This document shows, one piece after another, positions 17,059-25,702 of a stretch of 64,000 bases of DNA (position 1 is its first letter; the number at the start of each line of letters is the position of its first letter). The notes under the pieces are model-generated. The model was not told the origin of the DNA. It saw only the letters and a list, made by a program, of their open reading frames with translations, and did no database searches. This DNA comes from Burkholderia sp. WSM2232 (GTDB lineage: Bacteria; Pseudomonadota; Gammaproteobacteria; Burkholderiales; Burkholderiaceae). The position numbers were made by a program, and so were the translations under genes. The stretch lies in assembly GCF_000472545.1 (NCBI RefSeq), contig NZ_KI421432.1:418577-482576 (forward strand), read 5' to 3'.

Positions 17059-17811
17059 TCAGCGCGCTTCGATCACATGTTCCTGCGCACGCGCAATCAG
17101 CCAGCTTTCGCGCAGAAGGCGGCGGACTTCCGCGGCCACGTCGGCGTCGAGCGTAGCCGGGTACTTGGCAGTCACCGCGAAAATCTCGAAGCAGGACCGA
17201 TCCGCCGATGGAAACGGCCCGAGCAGATCGCCCACCGCGGCATTGAAAATCTTCGCCTCGATGTCGGGCTTCAACGAGCCGCGCAATACCTTGCCGATCA
17301 CACCGCCCGCCTCGCGCGTATCGGCAATGGAATGCTCGCGCGCCATGTCGGCGAAGCTATCGGGATCGTCGTGCAAATACGAGATCATTTCCTTCGCCTT
17401 GCCTTCGCTGTCGAGCACGATGTGGCTCACTTCGATCGCGTCGAACTTGGGGGAGTTCAGCGCGAAGTAATCGCGAACCGCCGCCTCGTTGCCGACCTGG
17501 TCGAGCATCTTCTCCTGATACAGCCCATCCGTAATGAACGCCTCGAATTCGTCAAGGCTCACGTTGAGCACGTCGAGATACTGGTTCATGTCCGTCGCGC
17601 GGTGCAGGCCACGCACGCGGCGAAACTGATCGGCACGCTCCTGGATTTCGTCGGCGCTAACGACAATGCCCTGCTTCTTCGCCGCATGCACGGTCAGTTT
17701 GTCGCGCACGATCTGCTCGATGAGGCTTTCGAACTGGCCAGTCAGTTTCAGAAGACGAATGAACTCGGCCACATCCACGACTTCATCGTCTATTCTCACT
17801 ATCGCGGTCAT
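17059..17811 (-). CDS. Parvulin (PpiC/SurA-type) peptidyl-prolyl isomerase-like protein without signal peptide
   Basis: This 250-residue protein has a SurA-like helical N-terminal part and a parvulin domain (EVSHIVLDSEGKAKEM..., DSFADMAREHSIADTREAGGVIGKV, then GPFPS). There is no signal sequence, so it should work in the cytoplasm. It sits between HlyD and the C39 exporter, 43 bp from the latter. Similar parvulins accompany cNMP-C39 exporters in cyanobacteria, which suggests a chaperone that keeps precursors export-competent or presents leaders. That role is inferred. Confidence 0.82.
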   Translation of the reverse strand: MTAIVRIDDEVVDVAEFIRLLKLTGQFESLIEQIVRDKLTVHAAKKQGIVVSADEIQERADQFRRVRGLHRATDMNQYLDVLNVSLDEFEAFITDGLYQEKMLDQVGNEAAVRDYFALNSPKFDAIEVSHIVLDSEGKAKEMISYLHDDPDSFADMAREHSIADTREAGGVIGKVLRGSLKPDIEAKIFNAAVGDLLGPFPSADRSCFEIFAVTAKYPATLDADVAAEVRRLLRESWLIARAQEHVIEAR

Positions 17812-17848
17812 GTTGTCCGCTCCTTTGGTTAATGTGTGATTCGCGCGA

Positions 17849-19222
17849 TCAGCCCGCCACCTGCCTGAAAGGATCGAGGCCCAGGTCGATCAGCCGGCGC
17901 TCGCGCACCACGATTTCCGCGCTCGCCGTCATGCCGTAACGCAATGGATAGCGAGCGCCGGCAATCTCGTAGTAGTTTTTATCGAGAATGACGCGGCCCT
18001 CATACACCGGCTGCTTGCTCTGCAACGAGGGCTTGGTCGCGGGCGAAATATAGACGAGGGTGCCGCCAATCAGTCCATAGCGCTGATACGGGAACGCGTT
18101 GAATTTCAGCTTGACCGGCAGTCCCTCGTGCAGGAACGCGCGGTCGTGTTCGGCAATTTCTATCTTCAACACCGGCTTGGCGTCTTTCGGCGCAATGCCT
18201 CCAAGCGGTGAGTTCGCCTGAATCTTGTCGCCGCGCTGTGTCGATATGACATCCGTGATCACCCCTGATACCGGCGCCAGAATCAGCAGGAAATTGTCCT
18301 TGTCGATGTTCTCGAAACGGATTCGGGCCGCGGCTTCCGATACGAGCCGTGCGCTTTGCAGTTGCAGGCGCAACTTGTCTTCCGCATCCGTAATGTCGCG
18401 CACGGCGGCGTCGTATTGAAGCTGCAGCTCGGTAGCTTGCTGCCCGCTCGTTTCCAGCTCCGCATTCGCCTTGGCGTATTCGTGACTCAAACGGAAGTCC
18501 AGCTCGGCAAGCTTCGATTGCGCGACACGGTACGCGTTGTCTGCTTCCATTGCCGCCGTTCGCTTTTGCTCCACCTGCAATTCGGCAATCCCGCCGCCGC
18601 CTGGCTGCGCAAATAGCCGCGAATAGCGGTCGAGTTCCTGGCGCGCCGCCTCGCGCACGCGCCGTGCGTTGTCGAGTACGCTGCGCGCTTCGTCGAGTTC
18701 GGCTTTCTGCCCTTCAGCGAGCTTGGTCGTGCCCTCGGACACGCGGTTCTCGTGCAAACGGGCTTCCACTTCCATTTGCGCCTTCAATGCAGCGGCCTTT
18801 CGCTCCATGAGCGCTTTCTTCTGCGGGAACTGCTTCCAGTCGCGCTCTGCATCTTCCAGTTTCAGCTGCGCCTGCAACGCATTGCTGGCCGCCTCGATGG
18901 CGCCGCGCGCATTCAGTCGCGCGAGTACATCGCCTTTCGACACGGGCTGGCCTTCCGCGATATAGAGGTCCGCAAGTTCGCCGTCGATAGGCGCATAAAT
19001 GCGGCGCACCTCTGATTCGGGCGAAAGCGTGCCTTGTGCGCTGACGATCACATCGGCACGGCCCACGAACGACCACAGCAAACCCGCCACCACCAGAGCG
19101 ACCATCGCCCATATCAGCGCGCGCGCAATCCGCACCGGCTCTGCGGTGAGTATCGCAATGCCTTCGACGCTATGGTCTTCCAGCGCCTCAGCCAGCGTTC
19201 TAGGGTGACTGTCGCGTTTCAC
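17849..19222 (-). CDS. HlyD-family membrane fusion (adaptor) protein
   Basis: This 457-residue protein has one N-terminal transmembrane helix (ALIWAMVALVVAGLLWSFVG), a lipoyl-like half motif (YAPIDGELADLYIAEGQPVSKGD), a long coiled coil and a C-terminal beta-barrel (KIEIAEHDRAFLHEGLPVKL). It links the inner-membrane exporter to an outer-membrane channel. I chose GTG 19222 because GGAGG lies 9 bases upstream; a TTG at 19237 is also in frame. Either start overlaps the FHA gene end, indicating tight coupling. Confidence 0.9.
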   Translation of the reverse strand: MKRDSHPRTLAEALEDHSVEGIAILTAEPVRIARALIWAMVALVVAGLLWSFVGRADVIVSAQGTLSPESEVRRIYAPIDGELADLYIAEGQPVSKGDVLARLNARGAIEAASNALQAQLKLEDAERDWKQFPQKKALMERKAAALKAQMEVEARLHENRVSEGTTKLAEGQKAELDEARSVLDNARRVREAARQELDRYSRLFAQPGGGGIAELQVEQKRTAAMEADNAYRVAQSKLAELDFRLSHEYAKANAELETSGQQATELQLQYDAAVRDITDAEDKLRLQLQSARLVSEAAARIRFENIDKDNFLLILAPVSGVITDVISTQRGDKIQANSPLGGIAPKDAKPVLKIEIAEHDRAFLHEGLPVKLKFNAFPYQRYGLIGGTLVYISPATKPSLQSKQPVYEGRVILDKNYYEIAGARYPLRYGMTASAEIVVRERRLIDLGLDPFRQVAG

Positions 19223-21806
19223 TCTGCTCGCCTCCAATCAACGCCAGCTTCGCTTTCAGAAGCGCGGGGTCCAGCACCATGCGCAACTCGGTCAGCGAGC
19301 GGCGCTGCAAAGTTGTTTCTGCTTCGATATCTGCAAGCAGGCGGTCAAAGTCCGCGGGATGGTCCGCTTTCAGCTGCGAATAGATGCGCATGCCCTGTTG
19401 CGCGGACGCCTGAGCATCGGACAGCAGGCGCGCTTCGTTGCGAAAGCCCGGCGAAATTCCCGCTTCCAGCCGCTGCGTGCCGCCAATCGGACCGCTCGCG
19501 CGATACTGCTTCCACAGGCTCTGTGCGCGCAGCATCAGGTCTTGCGCACGCGAAAGCGCTTTATCGTGCAGCGCCGCGACGTCCTTCTCGATGGCCCGCG
19601 CGAACCACACGTCCGTCGACGGATCGAGGCTCGCATAGAAAGACAGCAGACGCTGGTCATAATCCTTGCCGCCGCGCGTTTTCTGCAGGTCGCTGTATTG
19701 ATCGAGCAGCGCTTTCTTGTGCGCCGCTTCGGCGGCGAGTACATCGGACCAGGGCCCAGCGGGCATCGACTGCAATCCCGCCAGCGCCCGTTGCGCGTCG
19801 CCGCGCTGCCATGCAGCGGCAATTGCGTCGTGGCGGCGGACCACATCGTCCGACGGTAAACGAGTCGCGGCGAGTTGCCGGTATTGCGCCTGAAACGGCG
19901 GCGTGCCGAACCGCGCGGTCTTCATCAGCGCGAGCAAGGTGCTCAATTGACGACCGAGCGCGGCCTCCAGCAGAGCCGTGTATTGGCGCAAATCGTCGCG
20001 CACCTGATCGAGGCCCGCGAGACGCGGGTAGCGTTGCGCATAGTCGTCAAGTACGGACGGCAGCGCGGCCGGCTTGTCGCGCGCCAACTCGGTGCGAATG
20101 GTGCCGTCAAGCCGTGTTATGGCGGCCAGATACACTGAATCGTCGCTTTCGAGCTTGCGCAGATGACTCATGGCCTGCGCATACGGCTCCGCAAAAACGG
20201 GTACATACGAGGCGATTCTGTCGAGCGCGCGCTGGTGACTCTGCGAATCGTCGTGCCACCGTTGCAGCAGGCCGTCGATTGCCGCCTCGTCGCGATACAT
20301 GCGGATCGGCGCCTCCACGCCGCCGCGCCCGGCAATGAAGCGTTCGAGATCGCCCACCCATTGCAATTCGCCCAATAGCGACGCGGCGTCGGCATTGTTC
20401 GCGGTCGACGACTTCATGTCCGCAAGCAGCGCGTCGGCCTGCTCGAACTGCGCCTTTTGCAGTGCATTGAGCCAGCCTGGAAGCTTCGCCTTAAGGAGCG
20501 CTTCGCTCGCCAGTGCACTGACTTTCGTATCCGCCGGATGGCTCGCCAGATAGCTCCTGGCCGATTGCACCGCGCTCGTATAGTCGCCGCTCGCGAGCAG
20601 GTTCTTCAGTTCGCGCTCGGACGAACCGCGCAAGTACAGCGTCAATGCGCCAGCGCCCAGTAATACGACGCCAACGCCGCCCCATAGCGCGATTTTCCGC
20701 GTGTTTGCGCGCTGGTCGCCTGCGAATGCTTTACTCAGTTCGCTTGCTACAAGACGCCAGCGGCGCTGCTTGCGCCTCGTCGCGCCAGCAGCGCGGCCGC
20801 TTTTCGACCCGTCGGCGGCGCTGGCGCGGGCGGCACCGCCATTCGCACTCTTTGCTGCATTCGCAGCCGTCGCTGTCGACGGCGCGTGTCTTGCTTGCAC
20901 CGACGCCGCATGTGCCGCCTCATTGATTTCGTCTTCGCGTTGCCGCGCCGGATCAACGCAGAAGATGTCGAGAAACGAATTCGCTGCGCCAACGAAGGTG
21001 GTCTTGTCGGCGTCGGCGGCATCGGCGGCGGCGGGATCGAGCAACAGTTGCGTCACGGTCGGCTCGGCTTCAGGGGGTTTGTGCAGCGTCATCCTGTAGA
21101 CGAAGTGGTCGCCGCCAAATGCAACCACATCGCCATCCACCAGCGGCTGGGCGGATTCGTCAAGACGTTTCCCGCCGACGAACGTGCCGTTCGTGCTGCC
21201 GAGATCTTCCAGGTAAAGCTCGTTGCCCTTCAGAAAGATGTGCGCGTGCCGACGCGAGATATAGTTGACCTGATGCGGATAGCGGTCTTTGTAGCGCGAA
21301 AATACCTGATCCGCCTTGCTGACGAGAAACGGAAACGCCTGCACTTCAATGGGCTGCAGCCCGAGGTCGTCGCGCTGCGGCACGAGCAGGAGACCCGGCG
21401 CACACGCGGCGTTGCTAGCCGCGACAATGCGCGCGCGCGGCTCGATGCTCACGCGATAACAGAGGTCGCCTCCAAAGCACAGTTCGTCGCCGGCCCGCAC
21501 GCGGGCCGGCGTTTGCCGCACCGCGACGCCATTGACGGTGGTACCGTTCTTGCTGCCGAGGTCCGCCACGTACACCGCGCCCCGTTCGATAAAGATGCGT
21601 GCATGACGGCGCGACAGACGCGCGATGCGCTCAGCGGGGTAATCCGTGAACGGCGCTTCGCTGCGGCCGATAGCGAACAGACTATCGACAATCCGGATGG
21701 CGTCCAGCGCCGGACGCGGCCCGGACGCAAGGGGAGACAGCAGCACGTCGAAAACCGCTTCGGCTGTTGCGCGTGTCTCAGCAATCGGAATTTCGCCGTC
21801 GGCCAT
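19200..21806 (-). CDS. Membrane protein with two FHA domains and a TPR-like periplasmic part
   Basis: This 868-residue protein has FHA 1 at about 40-120 (IGR 46-48, SRRH 65-68, NGT 87-89) and FHA 2 at about 165-240 (SRRH 184-187, NGT 206-208; the Gly-Arg of strand 3 is missing). A low-complexity Ala-rich linker follows, then one transmembrane helix (371-393). A long helical, repeat-like region beginning RELKNLLASGDYTSAVQSARSYL fits TPR-type folding. FHA domains bind phospho-Thr, so it probably reads kinase output and passes it to the exporter. It is first in the exporter operon, behind a sigma-70-type promoter, and overlaps HlyD. The linker motif DKTTFVGA may itself be phosphorylated. Confidence 0.88.
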   Translation of the reverse strand: MADGEIPIAETRATAEAVFDVLLSPLASGPRPALDAIRIVDSLFAIGRSEAPFTDYPAERIARLSRRHARIFIERGAVYVADLGSKNGTTVNGVAVRQTPARVRAGDELCFGGDLCYRVSIEPRARIVAASNAACAPGLLLVPQRDDLGLQPIEVQAFPFLVSKADQVFSRYKDRYPHQVNYISRRHAHIFLKGNELYLEDLGSTNGTFVGGKRLDESAQPLVDGDVVAFGGDHFVYRMTLHKPPEAEPTVTQLLLDPAAADAADADKTTFVGAANSFLDIFCVDPARQREDEINEAAHAASVQARHAPSTATAANAAKSANGGAARASAADGSKSGRAAGATRRKQRRWRLVASELSKAFAGDQRANTRKIALWGGVGVVLLGAGALTLYLRGSSERELKNLLASGDYTSAVQSARSYLASHPADTKVSALASEALLKAKLPGWLNALQKAQFEQADALLADMKSSTANNADAASLLGELQWVGDLERFIAGRGGVEAPIRMYRDEAAIDGLLQRWHDDSQSHQRALDRIASYVPVFAEPYAQAMSHLRKLESDDSVYLAAITRLDGTIRTELARDKPAALPSVLDDYAQRYPRLAGLDQVRDDLRQYTALLEAALGRQLSTLLALMKTARFGTPPFQAQYRQLAATRLPSDDVVRRHDAIAAAWQRGDAQRALAGLQSMPAGPWSDVLAAEAAHKKALLDQYSDLQKTRGGKDYDQRLLSFYASLDPSTDVWFARAIEKDVAALHDKALSRAQDLMLRAQSLWKQYRASGPIGGTQRLEAGISPGFRNEARLLSDAQASAQQGMRIYSQLKADHPADFDRLLADIEAETTLQRRSLTELRMVLDPALLKAKLALIGGEQSETRQSP

Positions 21807-21923
21807 TTTATCCGGATCACTAATCGTTTACCCGCTGCGGCGAGAGCGCAACGGAATCAGCACGAAGGACGACGGCGATGAGATCTTGTTTTGCAGAGCC
21901 GTCCGAAACCCGGCTCCTCAAAG

Positions 21924-21951
21924 ATTGTAAGTCACGCATAGCGAGTGTCAA
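21924..21951 (-). promoter_or_regulatory. Sigma-70-type promoter for the FHA-HlyD-PpiC-exporter-activator operon
   Basis: Read on the minus strand, TTGACA (21951-21946) is followed after 16 bases by TACAAT (21929-21924). This is a perfect -35 and a 5/6 -10 element. It lies 118 bp before the FHA start. This suggests the machine and its activator are made constitutively while sigma-54 controls the cargo. Confidence 0.65.
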
Positions 21952-22073
21952 TTCTCAGTCGTCGGTTATCAAGCCGCGGAACGTCCGGCACGCAATGGAA
22001 AAAGACGCGGCGCGCGGCACGGCGGATTAGCTCAATGCTCCTTTACTTCCTGGTACTTTGTCGTGCTTGTGCT

Positions 22074-23585
22074 CTACTGCTCTTTGACTTGCGCCTGTAC
22101 GTCGACACTCGGCCAGCCGCCGCCGAGCGCCTTATAGAGCAGCACTGTGTCCGACAGAATCAATTGATGATTGGCGAGTAGCGACAACTGCGCCTCCAGC
22201 AGCGTTCGCTCCGTCTCGAACACCTCGAGTTGCGACACCACGCCAAGCCGAAGTTGCGACTGGATCTGATCGGCCACGATCTGCAGACGGTCCACCTGTT
22301 GTTGCAGTTCTATCCGCTGCGCCTTATGCGCGTTCAGATTGACCAACGCGTTCTCCACCTCCTCGAACGCGCCCATTACGGTCGCGCGGTACTGCTGCTC
22401 CGCCACCGTCGACTGGGCCTGCGTTACTTTCACGTGCGCACGCACACCGGGGTCGAGAAGCGGGATGTTGATGCTGGGCATGAAGCCGTAGGTGAACGAC
22501 TTCAGCAAGTCGGTCAGTGCGAAGCTCGCCGTGCCGCCGTGGCCGGTCAGGCTGATAGAGGGCAATTGCGCGAGCTTGGCCTGACCGACAAGGTCATAGG
22601 CTTCGAGCACGCGGAATTCCGCGGCCACGACATCGGGGCGCCGCGCGAGTAGCTGTGCAGGCAGGCCGTCGGGCACGCCAGGCAAGCGCACCCGCTGCTG
22701 CAAATGGCCTTTGGGCAAACGGAATTCGCCCGCCGGTACGCCGATCAGCGTGCACAGCGCGTTGTTCGCCAGATCGCGCGAGCGCCCCAATTCGAGCAGC
22801 TGATTCGTCAGCCGATTGATTTCTGCCTGCTGCCGCAATACCAGTGTCTGCGGAACAAGGCCACTGCGGCGCTGGCCTTCGTAAATGGACAGAATCTGGC
22901 GGTTGGTGACAAGCGTTTTCTGCTGCTGCTCGATCTGATCGTCGAATTGGAGAATCTGGAAATAGGTGCTCGATACGTTCGAGACGAGTTCGAGATAACC
23001 GGCACGCCAATCGGCTTCACTCGCGCGGAACTCGGCCTTCTGCGCCTGCACCCCTTTCTCTACTTTTCCCCAGATGTCGATGTCCCAGTTAACCTGGGTC
23101 GCCACGTTGTATTGCTTCGCAAACGTCTGGCCGGTGGTTTTCTGAAAGCTGGCGCCGCCGCCAAGATCCATGGTGGGGAGCGCACCCGCCCTGGCTTCGC
23201 CTATTTGCGTGCGAGCCACGTCGATACGCGCGGCCAGTACCTTGATGTCGAAGTTGCCACTGATAGCCCTGGCAATCAGCGAGTCGAGCGTGGGATCGCT
23301 GAAGCCCTTCCACCAGTCGGGCTCGATGGTGGCCGCCGCAAAGACCGGCGTGCCGTTCTGGCCGCTCCACGAGGTCTTGGCCGGCGTGTCAGGCCGCTTG
23401 TAGTCGGGCATGCTGACATCGACGCACGCGCACAAAGCGGCGGCGCCTATCGTTGCAGCGCAAAGTCCGCGCAACATCGCCAAAGCGGGGCGATTGACGA
23501 AGCGCCGAACAATCTCTGAATCAGGCAACGCTGACACGGTTTTCTCCGATGACGCCCACTTCACTGCCCGATGCAAGCGCACCAT
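22074..23585 (-). CDS. Outer-membrane efflux channel, TolC/NodT-like lipoprotein
   Basis: This protein of about 503 residues is typical of the NodT family of outer-membrane factors. It has an N-terminal hydrophobic leader ending near AALCAC (possible lipidation Cys), then PDYKRPDTPAKTSW and two homologous coiled-coil halves (VAAEFRVLEAYDLVGQAKLAQLPSISL, the usual ARPDVxxAE-like block). No RND pump is adjacent, so it probably serves as the channel for the C39 exporter and HlyD. It sits 170 bp downstream of a leader-peptide gene on the same strand. The exact start is uncertain, since several in-frame codons precede the signal region. Confidence 0.85.
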   Translation of the reverse strand: MVRLHRAVKWASSEKTVSALPDSEIVRRFVNRPALAMLRGLCAATIGAAALCACVDVSMPDYKRPDTPAKTSWSGQNGTPVFAAATIEPDWWKGFSDPTLDSLIARAISGNFDIKVLAARIDVARTQIGEARAGALPTMDLGGGASFQKTTGQTFAKQYNVATQVNWDIDIWGKVEKGVQAQKAEFRASEADWRAGYLELVSNVSSTYFQILQFDDQIEQQQKTLVTNRQILSIYEGQRRSGLVPQTLVLRQQAEINRLTNQLLELGRSRDLANNALCTLIGVPAGEFRLPKGHLQQRVRLPGVPDGLPAQLLARRPDVVAAEFRVLEAYDLVGQAKLAQLPSISLTGHGGTASFALTDLLKSFTYGFMPSINIPLLDPGVRAHVKVTQAQSTVAEQQYRATVMGAFEEVENALVNLNAHKAQRIELQQQVDRLQIVADQIQSQLRLGVVSQLEVFETERTLLEAQLSLLANHQLILSDTVLLYKALGGGWPSVDVQAQVKEQ

Positions 23586-23754
23586 TCAAGTAAAGCATCT
23601 CCGGCGCCGCTTCACCATCGAAGCAGTGCATGAACATAGGCGTGGGAGATGTGTGATGAAGAGGTGTCGCGTGAAAAGAACGATTGATGTGCAGAGTTTT
23701 TGAGGGGACTGGCGGACGCGCGGGCCGGCAAGCTCTTGCGTCCGCCCGCGCCAG

Positions 23755-24039
23755 TTACGACACGAAGATGTTGTTGCTCGACGTGACGTGCGGATCGATC
23801 GTGGTCGTGACCCCGGCGACAAACGCCGCGTTGTTGCCGTTGGCGCTCTGGATGTTCATCGTCGTGCTGATCAGTTGAGTCGCATCGACCTTCTTGCTGT
23901 TGTTCGGCGCATAGACCGGCGCGAAATTCAGATACGACGACGACGGATACATGTAGCCGGTGCCGCCGCGTACGGCGCTCATCGCCTTGCTGTCGAGTTG
24001 TTCGGTGATGGACAGGTCTTTGATCATCAGCGTGTTCAT
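23755..24039 (-). CDS. Double-glycine leader precursor peptide (peptide 2)
   Basis: This 94-residue precursor has a 26-residue leader identical to that of peptide 3 (30533-30805), ending VRGG. The core is Asn/Ser/Ala-rich (KKVDATQLISTTMNIQ, then NGNNAAFVAG) and has no cysteine. CAGGAG precedes the ATG. A sigma-54-type promoter and a TCGAGCA/TGCTCGA hairpin lie upstream, conserved with peptide 3, so the two genes arose by duplication in opposite orientation. The NodT-type channel gene follows on the same strand. It is the presumed substrate of the C39 exporter. Confidence 0.85.
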   Translation of the reverse strand: MNTLMIKDLSITEQLDSKAMSAVRGGTGYMYPSSSYLNFAPVYAPNNSKKVDATQLISTTMNIQSANGNNAAFVAGVTTTIDPHVTSSNNIFVS

Positions 24040-24081
24040 GGCAAATCTCCTGAAGGGAAGGTCACAGTGTTTCGGTTGGGT

Positions 24082-24102
24082 TCGAGCAACTTGTCTGCTC
24101 GA
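24082..24102 (-). promoter_or_regulatory. Conserved inverted repeat in the peptide 2 leader transcript
   Basis: TCGAGCA-N7-TGCTCGA is a perfect 7-bp inverted repeat between the sigma-54 motif and the start codon. The identical element, including the spacer on the coding strand, precedes peptide 3. It could be an RNA hairpin or a protein site. Confidence 0.6.
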
Positions 24103-24112
24103 GCATCACTAA

Positions 24113-24128
24113 CGCATGGGCTGTGCCA
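24113..24128 (-). promoter_or_regulatory. Sigma-54-type promoter of peptide 2
   Basis: On the minus strand TGGCACAGCCCATGCG has the invariant GG and GC at the correct 10-base interval. The -24 half is perfect; the -12 half (ATGCG instead of TTGCW) is weaker. It lies 74 bp before the ATG. The same element is conserved before peptide 3. Confidence 0.65.
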
Positions 24129-24326
24129 GTTTTGCTTCAGGCTCCTAAGAAATGCGCTGGAGGGCCGTCGGCCAAGCCTTCTGGCGAAACGGCAACATCG
24201 TGACGCTGAGTGGGATGGCGATGAGTGGACATCCAGGTGATGGATTGCAGCCAACAACCGGCGCGAGATGGTTGGCTGCGGCATGACATCGGGTTGATCC
24301 GGGTCCGCGCGCGGCGTGCGCCTCAC

Positions 24327-24761
24327 TCAACGCGCGATAACCGTGATCTTTTTCGAGTAAACCGGCGGATTGTGGGGAACGTGCATGTCGTCGCCCATCA
24401 GAAGTTGCAACGTATGCTTGCCGGGCGGCAACTGGATCATGGTTTCGGTTTCGCCCGCACCGAAATGCAGGTGATTGCGGTCCGAGGGTATCTCCTGGTC
24501 CATCGGCGGCAAGTCCACGTCGATCAGCAGATGATGATGTCCCGTGTTCGGGTACTTCACGCCCTTTGGCGCCACGCCCATATAACGCAAGCCGAACCAC
24601 ACGCGAAACGGTTTGTTGGCGGAAACGACCTGGCCGTCGTTCGGATAGCCGATATAGGCATAGGCACCGGAAGGCGAAGACGCCCCGGCCGCCACGGCGA
24701 AATCGGCCACGCCCCATGCCGCCGACGCCACCAGCGCCGCGATTGCGATGAGTTTGTACAT
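24327..24761 (-). CDS. DUF4399 secreted protein (copy 2)
   Basis: This 144-residue protein has a Sec signal peptide (LIAIAALVASAAWGVADFAVAA) and a DUF4399 domain rich in His (HHHLLIDVDLPP, RNHLHFGAGETE, PPGKHTLQLLMGDDMHVPH). The His clusters suggest metal binding, but no function is established to my knowledge. It is a paralogue of the gene just upstream, 57 bp away, and forms an operon with it. It lies inside the peptide-export island next to peptide 2; a link to export is only contextual. Confidence 0.8.
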   Translation of the reverse strand: MYKLIAIAALVASAAWGVADFAVAAGASSPSGAYAYIGYPNDGQVVSANKPFRVWFGLRYMGVAPKGVKYPNTGHHHLLIDVDLPPMDQEIPSDRNHLHFGAGETETMIQLPPGKHTLQLLMGDDMHVPHNPPVYSKKITVIAR

Positions 24762-24817
24762 GAAGGTCTCTCCGTACTCAGCAGGCCGCGTCGGATGCGC
24801 GGTACACGATAAACGCG

Positions 24818-25321
24818 CTAGTCTTTCTGCACGGTAATGGTGATCTTTTTCGAGTACACGGGCGGCGTATGCGGCACGTGATTGTGGTCACCAAGAATGA
24901 GTTGCAGCGTGTGCTTGCCTGGCGGCAACTCGATACGCGCATCCGTCTCGCCCGCGCCGAAATGCAGGTGATTGCGGTCCGACGGAATTTCCTGGTCGAA
25001 GGCCGGCAAGTCAGTGTCGATCAGAAGATGGTGGTGCCCGCAGTTGGGAAAACCGACGCCTTTCGGGCACACACCCATATTGCGCAAGCCCATGCGCACC
25101 CAGAGCTTGCCGCCGTGAATCACGGCGCCGTCGGACGGCCAGATGATGTACTCCTCCGCGCCGGCGGGCGATGCAGTGGTGTCCGCGAATGCCGGCAGTG
25201 GCAGCGCGGCGCAGGCAAGCGCCACGGCTAACAGTGTCCGCGAAGCCGCGCGCACTGCGCACCGCCGCGACATGACCTTGAAACTGGAGTGGGGGACAGC
25301 AGGGACGTTGGTTCTTCGCAT
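24818..25321 (-). CDS. DUF4399 secreted protein (copy 1)
   Basis: This 167-residue protein has a longer N-terminus than its paralogue, with a signal-like segment (LLAVALACAALPLPAFA). The DUF4399 domain carries the same blocks (CGHHHLLIDTDLPAFDQEIP, RNHLHFGAGETD, GKHTLQLILGDHNHVPHTPP). Two extra cysteines (MGVCPKG, FPNCGHH) are absent from copy 2 and could form a disulfide. I chose ATG 25321 because GGAGAG lies upstream; ATG 25273 is an alternative. It is divergent from the caspase/SUMF1 gene, with a 381-bp gap in which I see no clear promoter. Confidence 0.8.
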   Translation of the reverse strand: MRRTNVPAVPHSSFKVMSRRCAVRAASRTLLAVALACAALPLPAFADTTASPAGAEEYIIWPSDGAVIHGGKLWVRMGLRNMGVCPKGVGFPNCGHHHLLIDTDLPAFDQEIPSDRNHLHFGAGETDARIELPPGKHTLQLILGDHNHVPHTPPVYSKKITITVQKD

Positions 25322-25702
25322 GGCGCACTCTCCCGAAGAGCGGTCGTGACCACCTCGACTGCACAGGCAGCCGGGGCGATGGTGCTGCGATCGCGGGTGC
25401 GCGGGATGCGGCAGCCGCGTAGTTAAAACGACTGTGCCGCGTTGCTTTGTGAACCAGCTTAGGACGTAACTTGCGAAAAAGATACGCCACACTCGTTAAC
25501 CGTATGGCGCACCCGGTGAAAGTGTTGGTTGTGGCCCGCCACGCGCGTGCTATGTTTGTTGATACGTTGCAACGCGGACAGCCGAACGCGCGTCGATACT
25601 TCGCCCTCTCCCGCGCCGCGGTATCGGCAAACGGCAACGAACAGCGGCGAAAGCGCGGTGCCCGGATGCCTATGTTCTGTCCGGAACAAACAGGATGCGA
25701 AG

